A stretch of 64,000 bases of DNA from GCA-2706205 sp964215955 (GTDB taxonomy: Bacteria; Bdellovibrionota; Bacteriovoracia; Bacteriovoracales; Bacteriovoracaceae), in contig CAXPDR010000003.1 of assembly GCA_964215955.1 (NCBI GenBank), positions 1-64,000 of the forward strand. Direction: 5' to 3'. The translations under genes were made by a program, and so were the position numbers. The notes beneath the pieces were generated by a model, which was not told the origin of the DNA, searched no databases, and saw only the letters and a list, made by a program, of their open reading frames with translations. Below are positions 26,991 to 35,915 of this stretch, one piece after another. Within the stretch, counting starts at the first letter, position 1, and each line of letters begins with the position of its first letter.

Positions 26991-27674
26991 TTGAAAAAAA
27001 CTATTATCTTTCTTCATGGTGGACCTGGATTTAAGGATTATCTAGCACCTTATTTTAAGGAGCTAACAAGTGATTTTAAATTGGTGTTTTATGATCAACT
27101 TCAAGCAAGTCATTTAAGAGTTGAAGATCTGATTCACCAACTTGATCAAATTGTTGATGAGCAAACTGATAAACCGATTCTTCTTGGTCATTCCTGGGGA
27201 GGGGTACTTGCTACCCAATACACTTTAGAAAAACAAAAAAAATTAAGTGGATTAGTTTTGCTGTGTACAGGTCTTAGTTCTTCCCAGTGGACACAATATC
27301 ATGATGAACTAGAAGAAATGGGTTTAGAGGATGCACCAGCTGAGAAGATTTTTCTCACTCAAGATGAATTAAAAATAGGAAAGCCATTTTTAAACAAGGT
27401 GATGGAATCTTTTTCATCTGAAACATTTGACTCGTTAGCTGATACCTATCTTGATAACTATGATTTATTAAGTCAGATCTCTAAAATTAAAATACCAATA
27501 TTAAATATTTTCGGGGAAAAAGATTTAAGATTTTCTATTAAAGTGACAACTAAGTTTAAAGAATATAATTCTCATATCAAAGATATTAAAATCCTAAATA
27601 CTGGACATTTTCCTTTCTTAACTTCCGAGGGAAGAACTAAAATATTTAAAAGTCTTAAATATCATCTTGCGTGA
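26991..27674 (+). CDS. Alpha/beta hydrolase (prolyl-aminopeptidase-like, S33)
   Basis: The protein has 227 residues and starts at TTG 26991, 2 bp after the mscS stop. HGGPGF near the N-terminus is the oxyanion motif typical of proline iminopeptidases. LLGHSWGG carries the nucleophile Ser, GEKDLRF the acid, and NTGHFPF the His. The chain is shorter than classical PIP (~315), with a reduced cap. It is probably a cytoplasmic peptidase or esterase; the substrate is not decidable. Confidence 0.82.
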   Translation: MKKTIIFLHGGPGFKDYLAPYFKELTSDFKLVFYDQLQASHLRVEDLIHQLDQIVDEQTDKPILLGHSWGGVLATQYTLEKQKKLSGLVLLCTGLSSSQWTQYHDELEEMGLEDAPAEKIFLTQDELKIGKPFLNKVMESFSSETFDSLADTYLDNYDLLSQISKIKIPILNIFGEKDLRFSIKVTTKFKEYNSHIKDIKILNTGHFPFLTSEGRTKIFKSLKYHLA

Positions 27675-27775
27675 TTATAGATACTTATTGGTCTTTCTTA
27701 AGATTAGTAAAGGTCATTTTCAATTAAGAAGTTCTCTATAACTAACGATAAGTTCCTAGGTAGGGAATTTATTTA

Positions 27776-30484
27776 ATGCAAACACTTCGGGGTAGAATTA
27801 CATTTTTTGGTCTCATGATCTGTCTTTTTGCTGGAAGTGTGGTTAGTTTTTATACTTTAAAAAAGAATAAGGATTTTTTCCAAAAAACTTATTATCAAGA
27901 TACTCAATTTAAATTAGAATCCATTACTCAAACCATTACTAATAATTCCGAAAAAATAAAATCTGATGCATTATTTTTAGCTTCGACACCACCAATTATG
28001 GGAATCCTTAGGGCCTCTAAAAATAAGGGCATTGATCCTAAAGATGGATCAAGTATAGAAACTTGGAAGAAAAGGCTTCAAACTATTTTTGAGGAAATGC
28101 TCTTCATCAATTCTGATTATACACAATTACGTTATATTGGATCTGAAAATGAGGGGAAAGAGATTGTTAGAGTTGAGCGATTTGGAAATAAGGTTTTATC
28201 AGTTAAAGAGATAAATCTACAGAAAAAAGGGAATACAGATTATTTTAAAAATACGTTAAAAGAATATCCCTATAAGGTTTATTTTTCCAAAATTTCAGCA
28301 AATAAAGAGTTTGGGAAAGTTATATATCCAGTTCAAATGGTTTTAAGGGCCGGTGTACCTATATTTGAATCCAATCAGTCTGCATTTGGTGGGGTTTTTA
28401 TTAATGCTGACTATACAACTTTATTTAAAGGCTTAGATTTTTTAAATAAAAATACGCATATTCTTCTTATTAAAGATGAAAGTGGTAGGGCTCTAGTATC
28501 TTATTCAGATGGTTTTAAGTTTTATACTGATGAGAATAATTTAGAAATCAACCACTCTGATTTATTTAAAATTAAAGAAGATAAACCTCAGGTTTTTAGT
28601 ACTAAACTATATTATAACGATCTAAATCCTGAACAATATTTAACTATAAGTCTTTCATCGGCCACGAATCAGGTCGAAAAAGAATTATTAGCATCTTATT
28701 TAAGTGAAGGAATTGTGGTTTTGTTCTTATTACTTGTTTCCACAATGGTTTCATTTCTTTTTGCTAAAAGATTTGTAAAGCCTTTGGAGTCTCTTCAGTA
28801 CCTTACTCAGCGGATTAGTCGAGGGGATTATAATGAAGAACATTTGATTTATTCAAAAGACTCAAGTGAAGTTGGATTTTTAAATAATGCGCTTATCGAT
28901 ATGGCCAAAGATGTAAGAGATTCTAAAAAGCAAGTCGAAGATCAAAAAAAGGCGCTAGATAGTTCTGCTATTGTTGTAGAGACTGATGATCGTGGAAAAA
29001 TTACCTATGTAAATGAAAAGTTTATTGAAATCTCTGGTTATTCTAGAGGAGAACTTTTAGGCCAAGATCATAGAATTATAAACTCTGGTTTCCATGATAA
29101 AGACTTTTTCAAAGAGCTTTGGGGAACAATTAAAAATGGGCTTGTTTGGAAGGGCGAAATTAAAAATAGAAGTAAAGATGGGGAATTTTATTGGGTCGAT
29201 ACCACTATTTATCCAGTAAGAGGAAATGATAATAAGATTTTCAAATTTATTGCTATTAGACTAGATATTACGGAACCAAAAAGAATTCAGGAAGATTATC
29301 TTAAAGCACTTGAAACCCGTACTAATTTTCTTGCAAACATGAGTCATGAAATACGAACTCCATTAAATGGTATTATGGGCTTTACTGAAATTTTAATGCA
29401 AAAGAAACTTGATTTAGATTCAAAGGCTGAAGTTGAGCATATAAGAAATTGCAGTGAAGGACTTCTTCAAATTATTAATGATATTTTAGATATTTCTAAG
29501 ATGGAAAGTGGAAAATTAGAATTCACCCATGATGTCTTGAGTATTAAAGATTGTATTGAAAAATCTATTAGTGTCGTCGAAACAAATTTAAAAGAAAAAG
29601 ATCTTAAGTTTGATTATAAGGTAAGTTCTCAGATTGATGAGAAGCTTATTGGCGATGAAATGAGAATTAGACAAGTTCTCTTAAATCTTTTAAGTAATGC
29701 CATTAAATTTTCTCCTGATAGAGGTACTATCTCTTTGAATTTATCTTTGGAAAATGATGATCATTCATTTCAAACTTTATATTTTATTGTTGAAGATAAA
29801 GGAATTGGCATAAGTCCTGAACAACAAGAAAAGTTATTTGAATCTTTTAATCAAGCTGATAGTTCAATTTCCAAAAAATATGGAGGAACAGGACTAGGTC
29901 TTGCTATCACAAAAAAAATTGTAAACCGTCTTGGTGGTGATATTTGGATTGAGAGTGAAATTAATAAGGGAACGAAAATTCATTTTACCATAAAGTTACC
30001 TAAGGCTGGATCAGAGCTAATAAGTATAAAGAAACCAAGCTCCAATCGCTTTAATTCAGATTTAATATTAAACCCCAAATTAAGTATGGATGTACTAGTA
30101 GCTGAAGATAACAAGACTAATCAAATTCTTTTAGAAAAAATGCTTAAAAAAATTGGTGATTTTAATATTACATTCGCAGAAAATGGAAGAGATGCACTTA
30201 ATGAGTTAGAAAAGAGGTCTTTCCCGCTTATTTTTATGGATGTTCAAATGCCATTAATGGATGGTTTGACTGCTACTATCAAAGCTAGAAAAGAATTGGA
30301 TTATCAGGGAATCATAATTGGTCTTTCCGCCAATGCGTTTGAAGAAGATTTTGAGAAAGGTAAAGAAGCGGGAATGGATTATTATTTGAGTAAACCTGTA
30401 AACTCTAAAAAGCTTAAAGAAATTTTTCATATTTTAAGAGAAGAAAAAGATTTCGTTCAGTTTATCCTACCTGAAGCCTCATGA
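27776..30484 (+). CDS. Membrane hybrid histidine kinase with REC domain
   Basis: The protein has 902 residues. TM1 about 8-27, large periplasmic CACHE-like sensor about 30-300, TM2 about 308-330, HAMP 330-385, PAS with PAC 390-505, HisKA with NMSHEIRTP (phospho-His about 524), HATPase_c about 620-745 (NLLSNAIKF, DKGIGI, GGTGLGLAI), and REC about 770-890 (Asp about 823 in FMDVQMPLMDG, Lys in LSKPVN). It senses an external signal and feeds a phosphorelay. The orphan Hpt protein at 17.8 kb could be its partner. The start has AGGGAATTTATTT upstream, which is weak. The 3' end overlaps a GNAT gene by 4 bp. Confidence 0.92.
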   Translation: MQTLRGRITFFGLMICLFAGSVVSFYTLKKNKDFFQKTYYQDTQFKLESITQTITNNSEKIKSDALFLASTPPIMGILRASKNKGIDPKDGSSIETWKKRLQTIFEEMLFINSDYTQLRYIGSENEGKEIVRVERFGNKVLSVKEINLQKKGNTDYFKNTLKEYPYKVYFSKISANKEFGKVIYPVQMVLRAGVPIFESNQSAFGGVFINADYTTLFKGLDFLNKNTHILLIKDESGRALVSYSDGFKFYTDENNLEINHSDLFKIKEDKPQVFSTKLYYNDLNPEQYLTISLSSATNQVEKELLASYLSEGIVVLFLLLVSTMVSFLFAKRFVKPLESLQYLTQRISRGDYNEEHLIYSKDSSEVGFLNNALIDMAKDVRDSKKQVEDQKKALDSSAIVVETDDRGKITYVNEKFIEISGYSRGELLGQDHRIINSGFHDKDFFKELWGTIKNGLVWKGEIKNRSKDGEFYWVDTTIYPVRGNDNKIFKFIAIRLDITEPKRIQEDYLKALETRTNFLANMSHEIRTPLNGIMGFTEILMQKKLDLDSKAEVEHIRNCSEGLLQIINDILDISKMESGKLEFTHDVLSIKDCIEKSISVVETNLKEKDLKFDYKVSSQIDEKLIGDEMRIRQVLLNLLSNAIKFSPDRGTISLNLSLENDDHSFQTLYFIVEDKGIGISPEQQEKLFESFNQADSSISKKYGGTGLGLAITKKIVNRLGGDIWIESEINKGTKIHFTIKLPKAGSELISIKKPSSNRFNSDLILNPKLSMDVLVAEDNKTNQILLEKMLKKIGDFNITFAENGRDALNELEKRSFPLIFMDVQMPLMDGLTATIKARKELDYQGIIIGLSANAFEEDFEKGKEAGMDYYLSKPVNSKKLKEIFHILREEKDFVQFILPEAS

Positions 30485-30942
30485 TCAAAGAAGTCCTTCC
30501 TACTGACCCTGAAATTAAAAAATTAATAAATGAGTTGAGTGAACTTAATGGGAGGCTATATCCTTTGGAATCCACCTTTCAGGATTCACCTGAAAAGATG
30601 TTGAGTCAAAAAGTTTATATGCTCGGTTTCTTTGTTGATAATAAACCAGTAGGAATAGGAGCTATAAAGCCTTGTGGAGAATATTTTGAAATTAAACGGA
30701 TGTATGTTCAGCCTGACTTTCAAGGAAAAGGCATATCCGTCCAAATTTTAAGTAAACTAGAAGAACATGCTCGAAAGAACAATATCAGTTTATGCAAACT
30801 GGAAACAGGGATTAAGCAGCTTCCGGCCATTAATTTTTATAAAAAAATGGGGTATTTAGAGTGTGAACCTTTTGGTGAATATGCAAAAAATGATTTTAAT
30901 TTATATTTTGAGAAGAAAATCAATATTAATTCAGCAGTTTAG
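30481..30942 (+). CDS. GNAT-family N-acetyltransferase
   Basis: The protein has 153 residues. The acetyl-CoA loop is FQGKGISVQIL, preceded by FEIKRMYVQPD, and the C-terminal AINFYKKMGY helix is present. It is translationally coupled to the hybrid kinase (ATGA), an unusual pairing that hints at a shared regulon. The substrate is unknown. Confidence 0.87.
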   Translation: MIKEVLPTDPEIKKLINELSELNGRLYPLESTFQDSPEKMLSQKVYMLGFFVDNKPVGIGAIKPCGEYFEIKRMYVQPDFQGKGISVQILSKLEEHARKNNISLCKLETGIKQLPAINFYKKMGYLECEPFGEYAKNDFNLYFEKKININSAV

Positions 30943-31008
30943 CCACTTTTAACCTTCCAAATTCTGTCAACATTTCTCCTGTACTCTTTTGAGTATAAGG
31001 AGAATGTA

Positions 31009-31848
31009 ATGAATAGAAGAGACTTAATTAAACTGGCAAGTAAAACAACTTTAGCATTAGCTTCAAATCAAATCTTGCAGGGTTGTGGAGTTAAAGTTGC
31101 TACATCTGAAGAATTAGAAACAGATTCTACAACGGAATTTGTTAACGGAGAAAGCGGAACTTGGGCGGTAGGAACAACTAGTTTACTATCAAGTTCTTTT
31201 CCCGCAGATTCCTTATTTACATCTTCAGCTTCTTGTTCAGTTGCTCTTTCATCTTCGGTAACTCTAGGGCCATGCTATTTTTCTGATACGACGGGGGAGG
31301 ATATAAGTTCAGGTCTGGTTGGGCTTCCTACTCAATTATGCTTGAGGCTAGTTGATTCAAATTGTAATCCTTTGGAAGGTTATAAAATAGAAGTTTGGCA
31401 TTGTGATCACCGAGGGGTCTATTCTGGAGATACTAGTCAAAGTAGCAATTCAACGAGTTTTGCTGGAAACTTTTGTACTGGGGGAGATTCTCAAGCAGCA
31501 CAAAGCACATGGTATAGAGGACTTCTTTGGACAAATGAAAATGGTCGAGTGAACTTTAAAACTTGTTTTCCTGGTTGGTATTCTGGAAGAACCGTCCATA
31601 TCCATTTTGCAGTCGTAGGTGCCTATAATAATCGTAAGCTTATATCTCAGTTTTGTTTCGATGACTCACTTGTGAATGATATCTTTACCAATCATAGTTC
31701 TTATTCATCTAGAGGTGATCAGGACACACCTTTAAGTGGGGGAAGAGATACAGTTTTCCCTAGTGGAAATTATGAACAATTCAAGATGAGTACCATGCAA
31801 AACTCTGATGGAACCCTACTTGCTTATCATACCATCGAGCTTATTTAG
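31009..31848 (+). CDS. Tat-exported lipoprotein with intradiol ring-cleavage dioxygenase fold
   Basis: The protein has 279 residues. The N-terminus has a twin-Arg motif (NRRDLIKLA), a weak hydrophobic core and the lipobox LQGC, so it should be exported folded and lipid-anchored. A Ser/Thr-rich spacer follows. From about residue 90 the intradiol dioxygenase pattern is visible: GPCYFSD, EVWHCDHRGVYSG (ligand Tyr), then CFPGWYSGRTVHIHF (Tyr, His, His of the non-haem iron). Cytoplasmic relatives cleave catechols; extracytoplasmic ones are poorly known. The real substrate is unknown. AAGGAGAATGTA precedes the ATG. Confidence 0.82.
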   Translation: MNRRDLIKLASKTTLALASNQILQGCGVKVATSEELETDSTTEFVNGESGTWAVGTTSLLSSSFPADSLFTSSASCSVALSSSVTLGPCYFSDTTGEDISSGLVGLPTQLCLRLVDSNCNPLEGYKIEVWHCDHRGVYSGDTSQSSNSTSFAGNFCTGGDSQAAQSTWYRGLLWTNENGRVNFKTCFPGWYSGRTVHIHFAVVGAYNNRKLISQFCFDDSLVNDIFTNHSSYSSRGDQDTPLSGGRDTVFPSGNYEQFKMSTMQNSDGTLLAYHTIELI

Positions 31849-31856
31849 GAGTAAAA

Positions 31857-32909
31857 ATGATTGAAAGCTATAGAAAAATTTTTGATATGATTTCTCTTCC
31901 TGTTATTGTAAAAGATTTATCCAATAATATTGTAACTATGAATGTTTTTGCTAAAGAACTCTTAATTCATAAAAAGAATCTTTCAGTGGATAATCAACTT
32001 TATAATTTGTTAGATGAAGATAAGAAGCGTTTTTATGAGGATGATCTTAAAGTTATAAATTCAAAAAAACCAGTCGTTGGAAGATTACTAGAACTAAACC
32101 TCAAAGATGGTGATAAAGTCTTTCTTAAATTTGATAAAATACCGTGTTTTGACGCCGCTGGAGAGGTTGAATATATTTTTGTTATAATTCAGGATTTAAC
32201 TGAGCTTTACTACTCCAAAGAAAGATTTAAAAAAGAAATGGAATTTGCCCATTTAGGTCTAAATACCGCTGAAACGATTCACAATCTTAAAAATACATTA
32301 ACGGTTGCAGTTGGGGCCACTAATATGCTTATTGACGAGCAAGATAATAATTCTTTACCAGAAATAATTAAAAAAGCTCATGGGAAAATGTTAGATGTAT
32401 TTAAGGCCAACCTAGAATATGAAGAAAGTGAACCTCAAAACTGTAATATCATGGATGTCGTTAATGAAGTCATTGAAGAAATAGAACTCGCTAAGGATAT
32501 TGATGTGAGGAATTATCTAAAGTTTATAGTGGACCCAAACCTGTTTGTTGGTGTGAATAAAACCCACTTAAATCAGATGTTAACAAATCTTATTAATAAT
32601 TCAATTGAAGCCTTGGAGACTGTTTCACTTAAGGAAATCAAAATTGAAGCAGGTCTTTTTTTTGAAGAAATCATTATAAGTATCACTGATAATGGAAGTG
32701 GGATACCTGAAGATATTAAGACTAAAATTTTTAACCCATCTTTCACAACTAAAAAGTATTCAAATCCTTTATCTTATGGAAATGGTTTAGGTCTTTCTTA
32801 TGTGGACAGAATGAGTAAGCATTATAATGGAAAAGTTGAAGTAAATTCTTTCCCTGGTGGTGGCAGCGTATTTACTCTTTTCCTACCGCTGGCCAGAGAG
32901 ATGGCCTGA
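31857..32909 (+). CDS. Soluble PAS sensor histidine kinase
   Basis: The protein has 350 residues with no TM segment. PAS about 5-115; H-box ETIHNLKNTL with His142; N-box NLINNSIEALE; DNGSGIP, FTTKK and GNGLGLSYVDRM complete a NtrB/HPK4-type ATPase domain. It is cytoplasmic and probably senses an internal signal through PAS. It lies 8 bp after the dioxygenase-like gene with GGAG upstream, so it is in that operon. No response regulator is adjacent. Confidence 0.88.
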   Translation: MIESYRKIFDMISLPVIVKDLSNNIVTMNVFAKELLIHKKNLSVDNQLYNLLDEDKKRFYEDDLKVINSKKPVVGRLLELNLKDGDKVFLKFDKIPCFDAAGEVEYIFVIIQDLTELYYSKERFKKEMEFAHLGLNTAETIHNLKNTLTVAVGATNMLIDEQDNNSLPEIIKKAHGKMLDVFKANLEYEESEPQNCNIMDVVNEVIEEIELAKDIDVRNYLKFIVDPNLFVGVNKTHLNQMLTNLINNSIEALETVSLKEIKIEAGLFFEEIIISITDNGSGIPEDIKTKIFNPSFTTKKYSNPLSYGNGLGLSYVDRMSKHYNGKVEVNSFPGGGSVFTLFLPLAREMA

Positions 32910-32920
32910 ACCCTGTAAAA

Positions 32921-32990
32921 AGTACCAGCTTAATTAAGCTTGAGTTGATAGATGTTCTTGTTTTGGCTAAGTTTTAATGAGCTATCAACT
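32921..32990. repeat. Palindrome and inverted repeat upstream of the next gene
   Basis: AGCTTAATTAAGCT (around 32928-32941) is a perfect 14-bp palindrome. AGTTGATAG (32943-32951) and CTATCAACT (32982-32990) are complementary across 30 bp, ending just before the AAGGGG ribosome binding site of the 33002 gene. This could be a folded 5' leader or operator. Confidence 0.4.
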
Positions 32991-33001
32991 AAGGGGATAT
33001 T

Positions 33002-33496
33002 TTGAAAGCTTTTTCTATACTTTTTCTATTATTAGTAAACAATATTGTGATTGCTGGAAGTGGTGAGTATGAAGTCCCTGTTAGGAAAGAATTAAAGCCT
33101 CATGCTAGGTTTAAAATGAAAAATATTTCTGTTGTTCAAAATGATAAATTTGTATCTCTAAGTTATTCTCTACCAACTGAAATTTCTGGTATTCCTCTTC
33201 CTTCAAATACTTTTACTGGAAAGGTAAATCCAGGGAAAGATTTATATTTAACGGGAACTTTTGGAAATATTGTTTGTGATACATCTAAAATAGAACTTAA
33301 AAGCCAATGCCTAGTGGGTTACAATCAAGACTATAAAGATTATCTTGAAATTTTAGATCCTCAAATTGAAGAAGCAATGGAAAGTAATATTTCTGACCCA
33401 AACTTACTTATGATTAGAAAAGAAATTTGGGAAGGATTCAGTGGTGATCCTCTCGGGTTTATTTATTTTGATGATATTAATTCATTAGATTTATAG
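33002..33496 (+). CDS. Small exported protein, unknown function
   Basis: TTG start with AAGGGGATAT upstream; 164 residues. The signal peptide spans about 1-17 (ending VIAG). The mature protein is mostly beta then helical, with a Cys pair (about 98 and 108). I recognise no domain. It ends at the edge of a degraded region; a remnant of a convergent gene begins within its stop codon region. Confidence 0.7.
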   Translation: MKAFSILFLLLVNNIVIAGSGEYEVPVRKELKPHARFKMKNISVVQNDKFVSLSYSLPTEISGIPLPSNTFTGKVNPGKDLYLTGTFGNIVCDTSKIELKSQCLVGYNQDYKDYLEILDPQIEEAMESNISDPNLLMIRKEIWEGFSGDPLGFIYFDDINSLDL

Positions 33497-33679
33497 TTTA
33501 ATATACCTTATTGATCTTGCTTGCCCTATGGATTTAAAGAAGCCAATTTCTTTCAAGTGTTTTAAATCTCTAGTAGCAGTAATTCTTGAAACCTCAAAAA
33601 CCTCCATATAGTTTTTCGGTGATATAAATTCTCCACGGTCTAAATCTTCCAATAATTGTACCAATGACTCTAGTTGATC
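33491..33679 (-). pseudogene. C-terminal winged-helix remnant of a Fic-type protein
   Basis: The minus strand is open from an in-frame stop (33680-33682) to TAA at 33491, about 62 residues without a plausible start. The text FEVSRITATRDLKHLKEIGF and ARSIRYIKL matches the winged helix that closes many Fic/DUF4172-type proteins (S-R-x-T-A-T-R-D-L). The catalytic N-terminal part is absent. It overlaps the start of the next fragment on the other strand, marking a rearrangement junction. Confidence 0.6.
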
Positions 33680-33969
33680 CTAAAAATATAGATAAAATTT
33701 TTAATGGCCTAAGTTGTGAAGAAATTGAGTTTAGACATATATTTTTAGAAATTGACGAGAATACTTTGGGTGAGCGGATAAAAAATCAAATTATACATTC
33801 AGCAGACAAAACAAAAGATGAATGGATTCGTAATTGGAGACTAGATCGCATCGAAAAATGTATAAGTGCAAAAGCTCGTATGCCAAGCAATACTATATTT
33901 TTAAATTCTGGAAAATTAAATTCTGATGAACTCTTAAAAGCAGTATTAGATGAATTTAAATATTTTTAG
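33664..33969 (+). pseudogene. C-terminal fragment resembling TmrB/AAA-type kinase
   Basis: The fragment has 101 codons. It starts with strand-like FRHIFLEID, then GERIKNQ, DEWIRNWRLDRIEKC and a terminal NSGKL-x-SDELLKAV. This matches the second half of TmrB-like P-loop ATPases (lid Arg, W-x-x-x-Q/R-x-D-R-x-x-x-C). The P-loop half is missing, and an in-frame TAA at 33625 blocks any extension. It is probably a 5'-deleted remnant. It could still be translated from ATG 33664, but no ribosome binding site is evident. Confidence 0.5.
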
Positions 33970-34798
33970 TTTTTTAATCTTTACTATTTTTGCTCTCAAA
34001 TCTTCATGTTCTAGTCAAACGTATTTAAATTTCAAAGAAGAGAAATCAAGTTACCGTATAGGGGTATTTATCAAGGAGCTAGGAGGAGAGGTTCTATATT
34101 CTTACAGAGAAAATGAGAAATTTCCATTTATGAGCACTATTAAAACAGTTGTTGCTGGGCACGTATTAAATACTTTGAGCTTGAAGAGTGAAGCGCAAAT
34201 TCCATCAAACAAGAGCTTAGTCTCTTGGTCTCCTGAGACGAAAAAATATGTAGGGAATTTCAAAACGATTCAATGGCTTGTGGAAAGTATGTTGAAATTT
34301 TCTGATAATACAGCGACAAATATCTTGATTGAAAAATCTGGTGGTTTGGATAAGGTTAATGATTTTCTATCTCAGTTAGAGGATAGTGAAACTCGCTTAG
34401 ATAGATTAGAACCACATTTAAATAACTATAGGAAAGATGATGCTCGGGACACAACAACACCAAAAGCAATGGCGATAACTTATGAAAAAATAATTTTTGG
34501 AAAGTTCCTATCTAAATCAAATAAAAATTTTCTTTTGAAAACTTTAAGGAATAATCAAGTTTCAAACTCTCTTTTAAGATCTTTTATTCCTCCCGATTAT
34601 CAAATTGCAGATCGATCAGGAGCAGGGGGAAGTGGCTCTAGGGGGATTGTGGCCATTATATTTCCCCTGAATAGAAAACCAATAATCATATCTGTGTATT
34701 TAACAGAGTCAAAATTGAGCATAAAAGATAGAGATATTTTGATTAATTCAGTTATTAAAAATGTTTTTCGAAATATTGGTTATGAATTGGAGGGATAG
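33950..34798 (+). CDS. Class A beta-lactamase with RSG motif
   Basis: The protein has 282 residues with a signal peptide (1-19). Active-site elements are in order: S62-T-I-K65 (Ser70/Lys73), S118-D-N (SDN loop), E154-P-H-L-N158 (Glu166/Asn170 of the omega loop), DTTTPKAMA, and R222-S-G in place of the usual K-T-G. RSG at this position is characteristic of the carbenicillinase (PSE/CARB) group. The enzyme hydrolyses beta-lactams in the periplasm. It overlaps the TmrB-like remnant by 20 bp. No regulator (AmpR/BlaR) is adjacent. A Cys at 20 could suggest a lipoprotein, but the lipobox is poor. Confidence 0.92.
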   Translation: MNLNIFSFLIFTIFALKSSCSSQTYLNFKEEKSSYRIGVFIKELGGEVLYSYRENEKFPFMSTIKTVVAGHVLNTLSLKSEAQIPSNKSLVSWSPETKKYVGNFKTIQWLVESMLKFSDNTATNILIEKSGGLDKVNDFLSQLEDSETRLDRLEPHLNNYRKDDARDTTTPKAMAITYEKIIFGKFLSKSNKNFLLKTLRNNQVSNSLLRSFIPPDYQIADRSGAGGSGSRGIVAIIFPLNRKPIIISVYLTESKLSIKDRDILINSVIKNVFRNIGYELEG

Positions 34799-34940
34799 AT
34801 ATCAAAATTATTTAACTCATTTTTTACCTTCTTTCTATAATTACCTTTAACCTTTTACTCACTTTTTGGTCTCGGATTCTCCGGTTTAAAGGGTTTTTTA
34901 ACTCTAAAGCCATAGATATAATTCTATCTTTGCTTGGATT

Positions 34941-35019
34941 TGATGAAATAAGTTTTCAAGAAGTTTTGAGCATGTTGAAATTTTTTTGGGTAACAATTTA
35001 GATTATGATTATAATCTAA
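34941..35019 (+). repeat. Partial copy (D) of the dispersed leader element
   Basis: AATAAGTTTTCAA at 34948-34960, then CATGTTGAAAT and GGGTAACAA, aligns with the tails of copies A (40003-40195) and B (40791-40983). It ends in ATGATTATAATCTAA, which overlaps a perfect inverted repeat (TTAGATTAT / ATAATCTAA, 34998-35019). The ATATAATTCT of copy A is also present, at 34917-34926. Upstream, 34799-34916 shows nothing else I can name. Confidence 0.55.
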
Positions 35020-35046
35020 AAAATTAACATTTATCTGGAGGGAATT

Positions 35047-35230
35047 TTGGAGATTGAAGTCAAAGAATTTACCGAACTAAGCAATGAGATGTTAGTTCAT
35101 CTAGAAAAGTTAGAGCGAGAGATTTCAACTAAAACTAATTTTAAATATCAAGACTGGTTTCGATATTATTGGTGTGTATAAAAGTGACCACGATGATAAG
35201 TACACAACTATGCTTGAAATGAAACTATAA
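35047..35230 (+). pseudogene. Frameshifted small gene, unidentified
   Basis: GGAGGG (35037-35042) precedes TTG 35047. The frame reads MEIEVKEFTELSNEM... and stops at 35181. From about 35140 the +1 frame reads KTGFDIIGVYKSDHD... to TAA 35228-35230 with clearly coding-like composition. A one-base shift near 35140-35155 would join them into about 60 residues. It could instead be two small peptides or programmed frameshifting. It lies directly downstream of repeat copy D. Confidence 0.5.
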
Positions 35231-35252
35231 CTATATTGGTTGCAGAAAGCTA

Positions 35253-35276
35253 AGGCATCAAATTGATGCCTATTTC
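35253..35276. terminator. Hairpin, possible terminator between converging units
   Basis: AGGCATCA-AAT-TGATGCCT is a perfect 8-bp stem followed by ATTTCCTT. The U-tract is poor. Confidence 0.4.
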
Positions 35277-35288
35277 CTTGGAGATATT

Positions 35289-35651
35289 TCAATTTATCCC
35301 ATCATTGTAAATAATCCCACCAATTCTATCGATCTCTAATTCACACCCATGAATTAATGTCACTTTATTATCTGTAATTCGAACACTACAATTAAATGTT
35401 ACATCTTCCTGGCCAACCTTGTTTTTAAATTTGAGTTTAGCAACCTCTTGATCTCCTTCTTTCATTATTGAGCCCCAGAACTCATCATTTAATTCGGCTA
35501 TGTTATAAATTTGTGGTTCACTTACTTCTAATTTTTCTGGTGAAAAACCTTGAACTGTCAATTCAGTAATGATTTGCTCTTCAATTTCATTTCTGTCATA
35601 TTCAGCAAATGCCGAAAAAGATAATAGTACTGATAATAAAAAGACTTTCAT
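35289..35651 (-). CDS. Small exported protein of the accessory array
   Basis: The true start is 35651 (MKVFLLSV), with AAGGAG upstream; a longer frame to 35858 has no signal peptide at its N-terminus. The protein has 120 residues; the signal peptide ends AFA at about 17. The acidic mature part has two Cys in an F-x-C ... H-G-C-E-L arrangement near the C-terminus. The neighbour at 37302 ends with a similar C ... H-x-x-C-x-L, so the two may be distant relatives. The function is unknown. Confidence 0.65.
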   Translation of the reverse strand: MKVFLLSVLLSFSAFAEYDRNEIEEQIITELTVQGFSPEKLEVSEPQIYNIAELNDEFWGSIMKEGDQEVAKLKFKNKVGQEDVTFNCSVRITDNKVTLIHGCELEIDRIGGIIYNDGIN

Positions 35652-35795
35652 TATATTTCTCCTTCTTGAAATGTTGCTTATTTTTACAACTCTTTTGTAT
35701 TTATTATGGCAGCTTTTATGATTAATTGAGTGTTTTTTGGAAAAACAGGAAATCATTATATGTAAAAGAATTAGACAACCAGAAATCATCGGCAG

Positions 35796-35880
35796 CTGTA
35801 TGTTTTGTTTACAGTGAGTTGTAATTATTTCAAGTGATGTCATTTTGCTCATTATCAATGATTCAATATGAATAAATTAT
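35796..35880 (+). repeat. 85-bp upstream element, copy E
   Basis: It aligns over its length with 37182-37267. Shared parts are CTGTAT, GTTTACA-x-TG, TTGTAAT, TTTCAAG and GAATA-x-AATTAT. Both copies lie about 35 bp upstream of a small exported-protein gene in the same orientation, so this may be a shared promoter or operator. Confidence 0.55.
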
Positions 35881-35915
35881 ATTAAAAAATTACAAAATAT
35901 ATGAAGAGGAAAATT

